Positions 35,037 to 45,700 of a stretch of DNA of 64,000 nt are shown here, one piece after another; within the stretch, counting starts at the first letter, position 1, and every line of letters begins with the position of its first letter. The position numbers were made by a program, and so were the translations under genes. The notes below the pieces were generated by a model. The model saw only the letters and a list, made by a program, of their open reading frames with translations. It did not search any database and was not told the DNA's origin. Where the stretch lies: NCBI GenBank assembly GCA_003024175.1, contig MDYQ01000042.1, positions 1 through 64,000 of the forward strand, given 5' to 3'. Source of the DNA: Planoprotostelium fungivorum. Its lineage: Eukaryota > Evosea > Variosea > Cavosteliida > Cavosteliaceae.

Positions 35037-37059
35037 ATGAACCCACAGATGGAAAAAGAGATGGCAGAGAAGGAGGCAGTACGTCTTCAGAGGAGTATGC
35101 TTCGTATCGCCGAGGGAAAGACACCGATGAGCGCTCGCAAAGGTGAAGGATGACACGAATGGAGGTCCTTCGATTCACACGATCACAGTCAAAGCTCCCG
35201 ACACCGTCACGATCGTGACCGATCCCGCTTCACACGAGAGCAGCAGCAGCAATAACAATAGCAGCAGCCGAACCGGTACTGTCCCCGCTTGGAAGATCAA
35301 GATGGAAGAGGTGATCTCATTCTCTCGACAACCCTTCCCATCCTCTCTTCATCCCTACCCTGCGTCCATCTCTTCTTGTTTCCATCACACATGTTCACAC
35401 CTCTTCAGGACAAGAAGATCCGCGAACAGAGAGAACAAGAGATGAGGGATGCGAAGGAGAGAGTCATGCGAGAGTCTCTGAGAGGCAAGTACCGCTCTGC
35501 CGCCACATCACTCGCACCATCCACACAAGGCAGCCGTATCCCCTCACCAGTCGTTTCCCGCGCAGTTTCGGCCGACGAGCTACCTCACGTCATGGACTTA
35601 CCCCCTCCTCCCTCTCCATCCGCCGCTGCATCGACAAACAACGAGCCAAAGAGCTGGGCCGCCAGGGACGAGATGAACTGGACTATGCCGGAAATTTCTC
35701 CGAAAAAAGAGGCGGGAAATGTACCCGCCGCGGCCGTCACGGTTGTACCTCCTGTTGTACAACCTGCCGTGGCCACTGTACAACCTGTACAGCCTGCAGA
35801 CGCGACCGCCGTTGTACCACCTGTACCAGTTGTACAGCCCGTACAGCCCGTGATCATGACAACTACCCCCGTACAGCCCGTGACCGTGGCAACTACCCCC
35901 GTACAGCCCGTGACCGTGGCAACTACCCCCGTACAGCCCATGAACATCGTCGAATTGAAGAAGGCAGAGAAAGAGCCATCTACAACGAGCCAGAAGGAAG
36001 TCTCACCCACCAAGAAGCCCGTCAACCTCTCCGTGACCGAAGACATCGTGAGGAAATTTCGTCGAATTTTCTCTCATCCCTACAGATCCGCCACTCCACC
36101 ACCACCCCACCCAAGCCTCGTACAGACGAAATTTCATCGGAAATTCACCGTCCCGCCCAGCACGCCGAGCCGGACGACGAGTTATTAGAGATCAGTCGAG
36201 TGGAATCCATCGTGAGACACACGAACGACTTAAGAGGTAGAAAAGTGGTGGACCCCATGATGGATGACCTCATCGCGACCGCCGTGCATCACTGCAGGGG
36301 AGTCCTCGGGACTCTGAATGTTGGAAAGGCTTCCAATTTCTCCAGGATCCAATTCGAAGAAATTTCAAGGAACATGGTCCGTGCGATCGTCAACAAGCTG
36401 ACCCAGGTGAGAACGAAGATCGATTTTATTTCGATTTTATTTCATTTGAATTGGGACTGACGGGGGCAGGTACCGATGGAGGACGAACAGAGGAAGAGGA
36501 TCGTGGTGGAGCTCAAGTCTTTCACCACCGTTGGCTATTCTTTCCTGCAGACGTACTACAGTCACATGAACCAAGAGCTCTTCGATGCCGGAGTAGCTCA
36601 GGTGCCCGCCAACCTTTTTCCCGGAAGATTCTCACCTCTCGACAGGTCAGGGCCCAATTGAGACAGCTGTTGACACACTTCAAACGCCTCCGAAGTGAAA
36701 TGGATTCTCAGCCGAGGGCCGTGTTACAGAGAAACCTCCACAAGGTACAGACACCATCACGATGATGATGATGACACGAACAGGTCTCATGCATGGCATC
36801 CGACATGGTGACCGAACTGCAGAAAGAAGGACAGACGAAGAAGGAAGAGAACTCGTCCATGGTGCAAGAGTACATCGGCTTCATGAGATCCTCCATCGTG
36901 CCGCTCATGGCAAAAGACGACCAAGCGAGGATGGTGGGAATCCTCAAGGACCTACTCAAGGCGGGAATCGAGATGAACCGGGCAGAAGAGGACGCGGGCA
37001 AGAGGATGGATGTCATCGATCACCTGTTGACTTCTCTGAGGAGCGTCACGGTTATATAA
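35037..37059 (+). CDS. hypothetical proline-rich and helical protein
   Basis: Starts MNPQMEKEMAEKEAVRLQRS. A coiled segment follows (DKKIREQREQEMRDAKERV), then a long low-complexity region rich in Pro, Val, Thr and Gln with a tandem repeat of PVQPVTVATT, and a C-terminal ~330-residue all-helical domain (ISRVESIVRHTNDLRGRKVV, ELKSFTTVGYSFLQTYYSHM, DMVTELQKEGQTKKEEN, MVGILKDLLKAGIEMN). The helical bundle recalls focal-adhesion or vinculin-type bundles, but I cannot assign it. Joins use 40-50-nt introns; one donor could alternatively give a 22-nt intron, which I rejected. Likely a cytoskeletal or membrane scaffold, by inference only. Confidence 0.78.
35841..35930 (+). repeat. 30-bp coding tandem repeat (PVQPVTVATT)
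   Basis: Three consecutive 30-bp units coding for a ten-residue repeat, the last two identical and the first with a few changes, followed by a partial unit. It lies in the disordered region of the surrounding gene and is flanked by other VQP-rich sequence, suggesting replication slippage. Confidence 0.9.
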
Positions 37060-37355
37060 ATGTATCTACTCTTACCTTTGTATCTCGCGTGTCGATGATT
37101 GTTTGAGGGGAAGGATGGAGAAGGTGGAAGAGGGGAAGGATGTAGACGGGAGATGTTGTCGATGCAGTTGTGAGGTGGATCGTTCTACTGGGGACAATGC
37201 TTGGTACAGATCGAATCGTTAGAGTCATGCTAAGCGAAGTTTCTTTGTATGAACTGTCATCGTGTAGAATCATCTGCGATGGATCGCGTGATATATCTTG
37301 TAATATCAACCTTGCATCACGATTACGCATCTGATTTTTTTCGGACGAACACCAC

Positions 37356-37438
37356 TCCTCGATAGTATAGTGGTGAGTATACAAGCCTGTCATCAACGCA
37401 GAACGCTTGGGACCCGGGTTCAATTCCCGGTCGGGGAG
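37356..37438 (+). tRNA. tRNA-Asp(GTC) with an 11-nt intron
   Basis: Cloverleaf folds cleanly: acceptor TCCTCGA pairs with TCGGGGA (one T-G pair), D-arm with AGTGGTGAG loop, anticodon stem CAAGC/GCTTG, anticodon GTC at 37389-37391, variable loop GGAC, T-arm CCGGG/CCCGG around TTCAATT, discriminator G at 37438. Mature length 72. An 11-nt intron (37393-37403) sits at the canonical position one base 3' of the anticodon. CCA is not encoded, as expected in eukaryotes. Confidence 0.96.
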
Positions 37439-37631
37439 CTTTTGCTCCATGTTTGTGACGGTTTACAACGAGCCATATAGGTACAACCGCTCCAGTGATC
37501 ATTATCATTCGATTTGAAAGTAGAAGAGAGATCAACAGGACAAGAGACCCCGTCCACGGAAATCCCAGTGTATTTGGAGAATTTTTGAGGTCATCGATCG
37601 ACATACTGTTGAGTCTACTTTTCTTCACAGA

Positions 37632-37714
37632 CAGAATCTTAGACATGGGCTTCAAGAAGGAATTAGATGTCATCGACAATCTCCCTAAGGGAAGGCAGAC
37701 TCTCTTGTTCTCTA
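37632..37714 (+). pseudogene. orphan exon fragment of a DEAD-box RNA helicase
   Basis: After a TTCTTCACAG acceptor-like tract, 28 codons read RILDMGFKKELDVIDNLPKG then RQTLLFS, matching the region after the DEAD motif (DEADRILDMGF...) up to just before the SAT motif of DDX10/Dbp4-type helicases. DEAD and SAT themselves are absent, and no other helicase exon is nearby on either strand. One residue is missing against the family consensus (DVI-DNLPK). A retained or transposed exon of a helicase gene, not functional alone. Confidence 0.65.
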
Positions 37715-37817
37715 AGAGGGACACAATTATCATACATCTTCTATACCGTCACAGCCAATCGATGTACACGATGACGAGTTGAAACGTTCGTAATTTATTA
37801 TATAAAAGGTTGTGTAT

Positions 37818-40248
37818 TTACATCTGTCTCTCCAGCTCCTGCACTGCTCCTAGCCAGAGGTGAGCGTCACGCCACACTTGTAGGAATTCCATTTGTTCCT
37901 CTTGGTAGCTCCCCTGTAATTGTAACAGACACTGTGTGGTCTCTTCATCTTCGGCGGAGTCCAATTCGCGCTGGAAGGCACCCAGTACGCTGCCGATCCA
38001 GTCGATCTGATGATGCAACACTTTTGCGGGCTCCTTGAGGTTCTCCCTCTCAAAGTGTAGGTACGTCCTCACCATCGAGAGGTGGTCAAAGTCCATGTCT
38101 GATGGATGTCTGTCCTCGCCCACGACATCTCCCGTTGCAACCGAGAGGAACTGATAGATGGGTGTCATCCTATCATGGAGATATTCAGAGTTATAAGGTT
38201 GCATGAGGCTGATGTGATGGACCCATGATACGGGGTCCCACTCTGGTGGCCGCAGGGTTCTGCGGAAATCGTTGGCGGGTAGAAGGTAGTCCGGTGGGAT
38301 GGCAGGTGTGGCCGAGTTGTCTTCGTTCGGTTCGTCTGCCAATCGTTCAGATGGGTCATCACTCGCATGACGATCACGGTCGGCGGTCTCTACGGTGTCG
38401 TCGATGAACTGAACTTCTTCCGAGTCGTCCTCCGAGGATTCGTCTGGGAAGAGAGTGAGTATACAGTTGAAGATGACGTGTACCTGTCGAGTCGGGAGCA
38501 CGGTAAGTGTTTGTGCCTCTCGCGGACGAGAAGAAGTGGAACTCAACTGTCGGTGTCAGTCGATGACGATGGAGAGCGAAGACACACCAGAGTCTGAGGT
38601 GTCTCCTTGACCTTCCTCTGTGGATGGCTGTTGTGCTGCCATGGGTCTGTCCTTGTCCTCCAACGAGTCATCTGGGTAGAAGTTAGATTCCAAGGGAGGT
38701 GATGTCATCTCACCACGTGGGGTTTCGGACGCAAGTTCTATCTTTTGTGATGATGCGACGTCGGCTGTGACGTCCATCACACTTGACTTCACGCTGGTGG
38801 CTGCGTCACCTACAGGACAGATCAGATGGACGATGAGAGTATTTCACACCAGAAGTGGTCTCGTCGGGAGTCTCTTCTTCGTTCTCGCTCGAAGCGGGGG
38901 AGATGGTGTTGGAGCCCACGCTGGCGGGAATGTCACCTGCAGAACAGGTCAGATGGGTGATTAGAGAGGTTCTCACCGAGACGAATCTCGTGGAGAGTCT
39001 CTTCTTTGTCCTCGACAAAAGCGGGGGAGACGGATTCGGAGCCCACGTAGGTGGGGGTGTCACCTGTGGAAGAGATCAGATCGATGATTAGAGAGGTTCT
39101 CACCGATAGCGGTCTCGTTGCGGATCTCTTCTTTGATCTCGATAGAGGCGGGGGAGACGGTTTTGGAGCCCATGCTGGCGGGAGTGTCACCTGTAGGACC
39201 AGATTAAATCGGTGATTAGAGAGATTCTCACCAGAAGCGGTCTCGGTGCGGGTCTCTTCGTTGTTCTCTGCAGAAGCGGTCGAGGTGGCCTTGGAGTTGA
39301 GATTCTGAGCAGTGTTGGACTCCGTCTCGGTTCCACGAGTGGCCTCTTTCAAGGTGTTGCTCTCCGTCTGGACTGTTGTAGTCGTTGTGTCGGAGAGGTG
39401 AAGTGACTGCATGATGTCACAGAGAGAGTCCATGTGAAGATCGTCAAGTCTTCTCCCGAGTCTCTTGACCCTTCTCTGACTCTGAGCGAGGGTGGCCGCC
39501 ACGGACTTGAGCTCGGTCTCAAATTGGAACTTGACCTGGTTGGACTTCTCGCTGAGAGCGTTGCAAGTCTCTCGTAAGAGTTGGTTCTCCTGGGTGATGT
39601 GAGATCTTTGCAAGATGCGGATGGGAAATGATACCTTTAGAAGATGCTCTGACTCAGTCTTCTGAACTTCGGCATCGGCACGAACGGATACCAGAGCTGC
39701 GTTCTCCCTCTTCAACATCGAGACTTCCTGAATTGTGTCATTACAGTGTCATTGAGAAGCGAATGTGATGTTAGGAACCCACTCACCTCTCTAAGTTGAA
39801 GGATCTCGGAGGTGTGTCTGGTGGATTCTTCGTGGAGGTCGTTGTTGATCTGAAGTGTGTGAGTCAACGATGAGATCGTGCATGATGTCTTACCTTCTCC
39901 AGTCTTTCAACTCTGATGCGGTTGGCTTCGGCCTCTATCATTCTGTATCCGCATTCTATCTGATATTTCTTGTCCAATTGAGCGTGTTCCTGTGTAAATG
40001 AGATCGTGGATAATGCAAATGAGATTGATCACCTGGTGCATCTTCTCGTAGGCTGCAACGGAAAGCGTTCTCTTCTCCTCGGCTTCAGTTGCAGCACGAG
40101 AGAGAGCCTGGCGGCGAACGGTGTACTCCTTAGAGGTTTCAATATGAATCCAACGACCAAGGAGGGTGTTGACCACGAACGTAATCAAGTAGACAATTAA
40201 CTTGGTGAACATTGCGGAATTGATTTGGTTTTTCTGGTTGGTGTCCAT
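37818..40248 (-). CDS. membrane-anchored coiled-coil protein with repeated exons
   Basis: Starts MDTNQKNQINSAMFTKL, with one N-terminal membrane segment (LIVYLITFVVNTLL), then a long coiled coil spread over five exons (RRQALSRAATEAEEKRTLS, EVSMLKRENAALVSV, ETELKSVAATLAQSQRRVKR), then an acidic Ser/Thr/Glu-rich repeat region built from three copies of one exon (SPASIEIKEE, SPAFVEDKEE, SPASSENEEE). The C-terminal globular part (PPEWDPVSWVHHISLMQP, DHLSMVRTYLHFE, VWRDAHLWLGAVQELERQM) is not recognised. About 700 residues. The layout suggests an anchored tether or spacer protein; function unknown. Confidence 0.83.
38810..39231 (-). repeat. tandem array of a 127-bp exon-plus-intron unit
   Basis: Exons 38850-38936, 38977-39063 and 39104-39190 are each 87 nt and start GTGAC. 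They are separated and flanked by introns of 40-41 nt at 38810-38849, 38937-38976, 39064-39103 and 39191-39231 that align with one another (GTGAGAACCTCTCTAATCA core). Because 87 is a multiple of three and the intron phase is constant, copies can be added without breaking the frame. Confidence 0.93.
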
Positions 40249-40726
40249 GCATTTGGATCACTAATTTTTTCGTCGTGCATATTCCAGTAGTCGGGAGAGA
40301 AGTGATCCATTCTCAATGCACCATTTGACTACCAACCGGAAAAACCGAATCAATTGTTTAAATAATTGGTTGCTGTTCCGAAAATTATTCGCTCGGATGG
40401 ACCATCGCATTATGGGTTTTTGTAATTTGAACGTTCGTCTGTAACTGTCATAACGGCCACTGCGGTGCAGATTCATTTCACGGTCTACGTATTTGGACGT
40501 TGAGCGGGCTATGTCCTCATGGCAGTACATAAGAGAGGAGAAGCGGGGGAAGGATGGTGAAATTCATCGTATTGGAGGCATTCAATCAGGCTCTTTAGAG
40601 GTCCAGCTCACTTCAAAACTTCTTTTGCACAGATCATCGAGGTCTCATTGAGCTTGAACTTCCGTCGAATAGCTATTCAGACAGGCCAAGTCGTATCATT
40701 GAGCATCGATGGTGATTCTTTGTGAT
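40249..40726. other. intergenic stretch with one unsupported open frame
   Basis: Contains an 89-codon minus-strand frame (40261-40530, MYCHEDIARSTSKYVDRE..., basic, rich in Arg and Phe) with ATG and stop but no family match. It starts just upstream of the preceding gene's own start. I cannot say whether it is real. The rest shows nothing recognisable. Confidence 0.25.
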
Positions 40727-41270
40727 CTAAATCATATAGATGATCAGACACAGGTAACGTCTCAAAAGGTTCATATCGATGCATCTGTATGGTTTAATGA
40801 ATAATTTATAGGTTTCAAACTCATCTGGGGGTGGATGATTAGACAGTATGTCGTTGAACCTCTTGAGCACATCGATGGTAGCACGCGATGAATGAGGATT
40901 AAGTAAGAATTGAAAGTTGCACCACAAACAACATGAGGTCACTCACGGAGACGTCTTGTTCTTGAAGAACATCATTCACCGACATGAAATGATATTTCGA
41001 CATCACCTGTAGACACGATCACCTTCGCTCTGCTACGATGGACAGGGTTGAAAGATGGGGATCACATCTTCCTCCGTCTCTCTTCTGTCGGGTAGCAGAC
41101 CGTCTTTCTCTTTGACCTCCACGTCTAAATGAACTGTTCTCCTCTTCAAGATGTCCGTCCTCCTCCGTATGTTTTGCAGGAGCATCTCTATGACGCTGAT
41201 ATACCTTGAAATCTTTGTCCGTAAAGAAAGAAAATAAATAATATTTTATGTCCTTTTTGTTCGGGGACAT
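40727..41270 (-). CDS. hypothetical protein, about 150 residues
   Basis: First exon MSPNKKDIKYYLFSFFTDKD. A second block in another frame reads VIEMLLQNIRRRTDILKRR and LDVEVKEKDGLLPDRRETEE, joined by a ~60-nt intron to VMSKYHFMSVNDVLQEQDVS, and a last exon reads VLKRFNDILSNHPPPDEFE to TAG at 40727. The join between the first and second blocks could not be resolved. No family recognised. Lys/Arg/Glu-rich, mostly helical. Confidence 0.42.
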
Positions 41271-41372
41271 TGAGATCCACCATTCTTTTGTCCACGTTGA
41301 CGGACAAGTGGCATCAGGCTAAATTCGTTTATCCGGTTTGTAACCACCAAACTCATTCTCACTGCACCCACT

Positions 41373-42403
41373 ATGAGATCAACCGTTCTCCTCTTCATCT
41401 GCTTCACTGCAGTCTGTGCTCTTCCTCCTCCCAATTCTCCAACTGTTCCGACTCTGGATGACTTCTCCAAATTTGCTCCAAAGCAGGACGTTCAGTTTCC
41501 TCTGCCTCCCACTACCCTGCCCAGCGAATTCGCCTGGTATGAGCCCGATATAAGGACCCAGTCGCGTTCACCCTGCCCCATGCTGAACTCATTGGCCAAT
41601 CATGGAATGCTTCCAAGAGACGGTGAGACGCAGCGACATCACATCACGATGGAGAGATGGAATGACGGTATCTTCAGGCAAGAACATCACGGCCGACATG
41701 TTCGCCGATGCTCTGAAGAAGTATCTCAACGTACAGTGGTCTTTCTGGTGGGTCGTCGCTCAGACTGCCATTCAGACCGTCAAGCCCGGAGCTGCCGCCA
41801 TCGATCTCCACGATCTGGCCATGCACAACGGAATCCAACACGATGCCGCTCTCACCCGTAACGACAGAGGCCAGGGCCAATACTTCACCCGCAGAAATGC
41901 CACTCTCGTTCAGCAGCTCTTGGTGATGTTCGCACGTGCGATGTCTCCATCTCACCTCCTCTCAGAAGATGAACCACGGCCGATCCATCTCTTACCTCCA
42001 CATGGCGAGACTGCGTCGCCTCAGAGAAGGACAATCTGAAGCGTGGAACCCCAACTACTCTCTCCCCGGCCAGAACATCGACTCCGTCGCCCTCAACAAG
42101 TGGTTCTTAGCCATCGATCAAGCCGCTGTCCCCCTCTTGGTCCTCTCTGATAACGTTCCAGACAAGAAGGAGAACACCGGAAAGGTCTCGGTGGACAGAC
42201 TGTCCACCTTCTTTAATTACGAGAGGCTGCCTTACGAGAACGGATGGATCCCCTCTCGCTACGAGCTGTCCGGTCTGCAGATCTTTGATGGCATCAGGAA
42301 GGTCGTGAGCTACTACACGTCTGGCCCCGATGTTGTCAGGTCACCCATCGGACTCAGATTGACCGATGGAGGACCTCCGTCCAACAGCGACCCTGACTAC
42401 TGA
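41373..42403 (+). CDS. secreted heme-thiolate peroxidase / peroxygenase (chloroperoxidase family)
   Basis: Fungal-type heme-thiolate peroxidase (chloroperoxidase/unspecific peroxygenase family), using hydrogen peroxide to oxidise substrates. Signal peptide MRSTVLLFICFTAVCA; two introns; about 310 residues. The axial-Cys motif is intact: SPCPMLNSLANHGMLPRDG (Cys ~68). The distal pocket, normally EHD with a catalytic Glu, reads GIQHDAALTRND: His and Asp remain but the Glu position is Gln (~138). The downstream part (NYERLPYENGWIPS) is typical of the family. Common in fungi and oomycetes, rare elsewhere, so transfer or patchy retention is possible. Catalytic type is uncertain because of the Gln. 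Confidence 0.94.
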
Positions 42404-42703
42404 GTCGAAATCGACCGGTCGATGGTGAATAAAATGTGAAACGATGATAGGGTGTTGTAGAATGTCGGGGCTGAAATGGGTAGTTGTAGATGAGCCGGTC
42501 TCCGCGGATGATTTGTTGCGAATATCGGATACTTGTGTCTCGCACGATGGAGATGATCTGCACGATGATCTGCACGATCCAGATGATGGAGACGATGGAG
42601 ATGATCGAGGCGACCGAATGACATGCAACGATGACTACCTCATTTCCCGTCCATTTATTTCTTTCGCGAGACAGGTACGCCTCGTATACAAACATTGTCT
42701 CTG
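42404..42703. other. convergent 3' region with GATGAT/GCACGATGAT repeats
   Basis: Between the peroxidase and the WD40-ankyrin gene. Contains AATAAA just after the peroxidase and a degenerate GATGATCTGCACGATGA-type simple repeat at about 42545-42605. Open frames across it are products of the repeat. Confidence 0.5.
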
Positions 42704-45700
42704 CTACGTCGGTGGTGGTGATTGTAGATACATTTTGTCCCTCACTTTCGTTCTTCTCATCAGTGGATTCGTCGTCACCCTCACCGACCCGAAATCTGCG
42801 CCACAGTCAGTCAACTCATCTACAACCTGCCATCTCTTCTCACTCGTGTTTTTCATCTGCTTCAGTGTCTTCGTGGCATGTTTCAGCAGCGTCGTGATGG
42901 ATTTAGAGGTAGTGAGGTCGATCGGTTTCTGTCTCTTCTCGTTTGATATCCTGGCGTCGATGGAAGGAAGTGATAGAAGGAGGATGATGATCTCGACGTC
43001 GTTCTGTTGGGCTGCAGGATTTTCAGTTTTTCCCGCCAAAAAAATTCTTCATCATCACCTGCATAGTGGATGGGTGTGTTTCCCAGGCTGTCTCTCGCGT
43101 TGATCTTCAAGCCTTTCGCCCTCTTGACAATCTCTATGAGAGAAAGGTGGTCTCTCCTCTTACAAACCCAGTGTAGAGCTGACACACTTCAGTCTGGATC
43201 CATCTACAATTCTCACCCGTCATTCCTTTCTCGTCCTTCGAATTTACGTCGGGCGAGTTGTAGACGAGATAGTGTTTCAAAGATTTGAAATCACCCCTCT
43301 GTGCCGCCTCGAGCCATTCAGAATCGGCGAACGTCATTCTGTCCCAAATTCACCATCTACAACGCTGTAGACGCTCACCTCTTAGACATGTCCGGGAAAC
43401 TCCTCGATTTACTGTTCATGCCCAGAGTCCTGAACGATTCCTGCGAGTTGAAGTCTCTACTGCTGGCGCCTGCAGATCCAACTGTCATCCTCCTCGGACT
43501 TCTAAATGAAGCATCTGCTGACATGCTTGTCTTCTTCGACCTCAGCATGTTGTTCGGTATCTCCCTCGTATCTTCCGTCTCCTGTCGGATTTGAATTCCG
43601 ATGTCCGTCTACAACGTTGTAGACGCACCTGACGGATACTCTCTTGTACCATTCTCTGTAATTTCTGGATGAGAAGGGCTTCGCCTTTGATTCCGTTCTC
43701 TAATTTCTCCATCAGGGTCAAGAGTCTGTCTTCACTGCCGTCCTCGGAATCCCGATCTTCGCTCGGGGTTACGGGTGCCGAGCTCGGGTGGGCCGATCGG
43801 TGATGTACATCGGGCTCGCTGAGAGAGATCTCGATGGGGTCAATCGGAGATGGAGCAGATCGGCGATGAGATAGAGGTGATGTTGGGGCCGATTGCATCG
43901 ATGCCATCGATGATGTGCGAGTCTGATATGTGGGTGTTTTCGGTTTGTGGAAGAAGAAAGCAGAGAGACCTCTCTGCTGTGGGCTGATGTGTGTGAGAAA
44001 TCGATGAGATTTCATTTCGACATCGTCATGATAGATCAAATCGGCTAAAATGAAATAGAATCATTTCGACGAGAAATAAAAGTGGATGTCTTCACTCACC
44101 GGTGCTTGGGATCTAAAGTTCTCGCCGCAGCGAAACGTCCGCTGCTGATGTTTAATTTCGTGACGTCATCGTGGCGTCCAAAGAGAGGATTGACGGACAT
44201 AGCAGATTCCACGCTGATGGACCTGACATCGATCCTCCCGTTCGTGCGCGCCGGTGGTTCCGCTGAGATTCCGTCAATCTACAACGAGACATTCTCGTCT
44301 CACGTCGGGTGGGTGACGTCATCGTCTCGTTCAGCTTGGACAGAATTTCTCCGATCTTGGTACGTAAGTCGAAATTTCTCTCGGGCTGGGTGGGACTGAG
44401 AGGAGCTGATCTCGTCTTCCTCGGTATCGTACCGAACTTCATGTCCTGTACACGTCAGCTGAAACAATAAAATAGAATAAAATGGAGTCTCACCGCGAGA
44501 GAGTTCTCTTTACTGGGCATCCTCTTGCTCTGAAGGATTTCTTCTGAATTTAAATCTTCGTGGATGCTCATGGACATCCTTCTCGGTGATCCATTGGACG
44601 ATTGGGTCTCCTCCTGATGATTGTGAGTTTTCGATGAATTTTCATTATCCCCACCTTCAGGGTAGAGATGAAATCGAAGAAAGAATCTCCACGAGAGAGA
44701 CGAGCTTGTTGTGGCTGAGAGAAATTAAAATGAAATAAAATAGGATGTCATTCTCACTCGATAGGCTGCCCACAGGATGATGGTACCGTCGTTCGCACCA
44801 GAAATGATTGCCCCCGGAACTAATTTTAGATGCTCCACGAAGCTAGTGTGTCCGTTGTAGATGGTCAGACACTTCCCCGTCTGTCCGATTTCAATTTTCT
44901 CTCGATTTTACGCGAAATCTAACCTTGTGATTCCATATTCGTATCGTCTTATCTGAAGAGGCCGTGTACAAGAAATTTCCATCAAATTGCAGCTTCTCGA
45001 TGGTTCCCTTATGTCCCTCGAACCTGATCAATTGCTTTCCGTCCTGTGATGACGTCATCACACGTCATCACACGTCATCTTTCACCATGATGTCCCAGGC
45101 GATGGCAAGTCCGTCTGCTGCTCCCGTGAAGAGCATATCAGGAATGAAATCAGGGAAGGCCGCTTCATCGTCATCGTCCGGGGGAGAGAAGTGCACCCCG
45201 TCATCGTCGGTCACGGAAGATTTCCTCCACCTCCTGATGGAGCATCAGCTCCACGATCACCTCTCACTCACGATTTGTTCACGGAACCGGAGGCGTAATT
45301 CGTCGTCATGCAGTAGACGTGGTGCATGTGACCCTCGTACTTCTGTACGCACTGCCCAGTGTGCAGGTTCCACAGTCGAACTGTTCTATCCCAGCAGCCA
45401 GAGAAAGCAAAGTGTCCGGCAGCTTGTGGTATGATGAAGAACATGAGGGACCAGATGGCGTCTGTGTGGCCCACGCAAGTCGAGAGGGGCTGCATGACGC
45501 TGGTGGGGTGAGTCGCGAAATTTCGACGAGATTTCGATCACGTGATGTCAGGTTCGGAGATGGTGTAACAGCGGAGGGTGCGACCGGCCGCGAGGACGTG
45601 GACCGTTCTCGGGATCGAGTGGATTTCCAAGGAATAGATCGATTCTCCGATGACGATGTTCTGTAGTAATTCGGCCGTCTACAACGAGTCAGATGATGAA

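Noticed and set aside
35136-35181. Possible 22-nt intron in the proline-rich protein gene
   Set aside because: A 46-nt intron using the later GATCACAG keeps the same frame and matches normal intron length here.
35585-36046. Thr/Cys/Gly-rich minus-strand frame
   Set aside because: The complement of the VQP-rich coding repeat.
37323-37440. Minus-strand peptide with PRPGIEPGSQA
   Set aside because: This is the conceptual translation of the tRNA-Asp gene and its flank.
43330-43377. Possible 22-nt intron ending at the palindrome TAG
   Set aside because: It would bring a stop after one residue, while the 40-nt version continues into a clear ankyrin domain.
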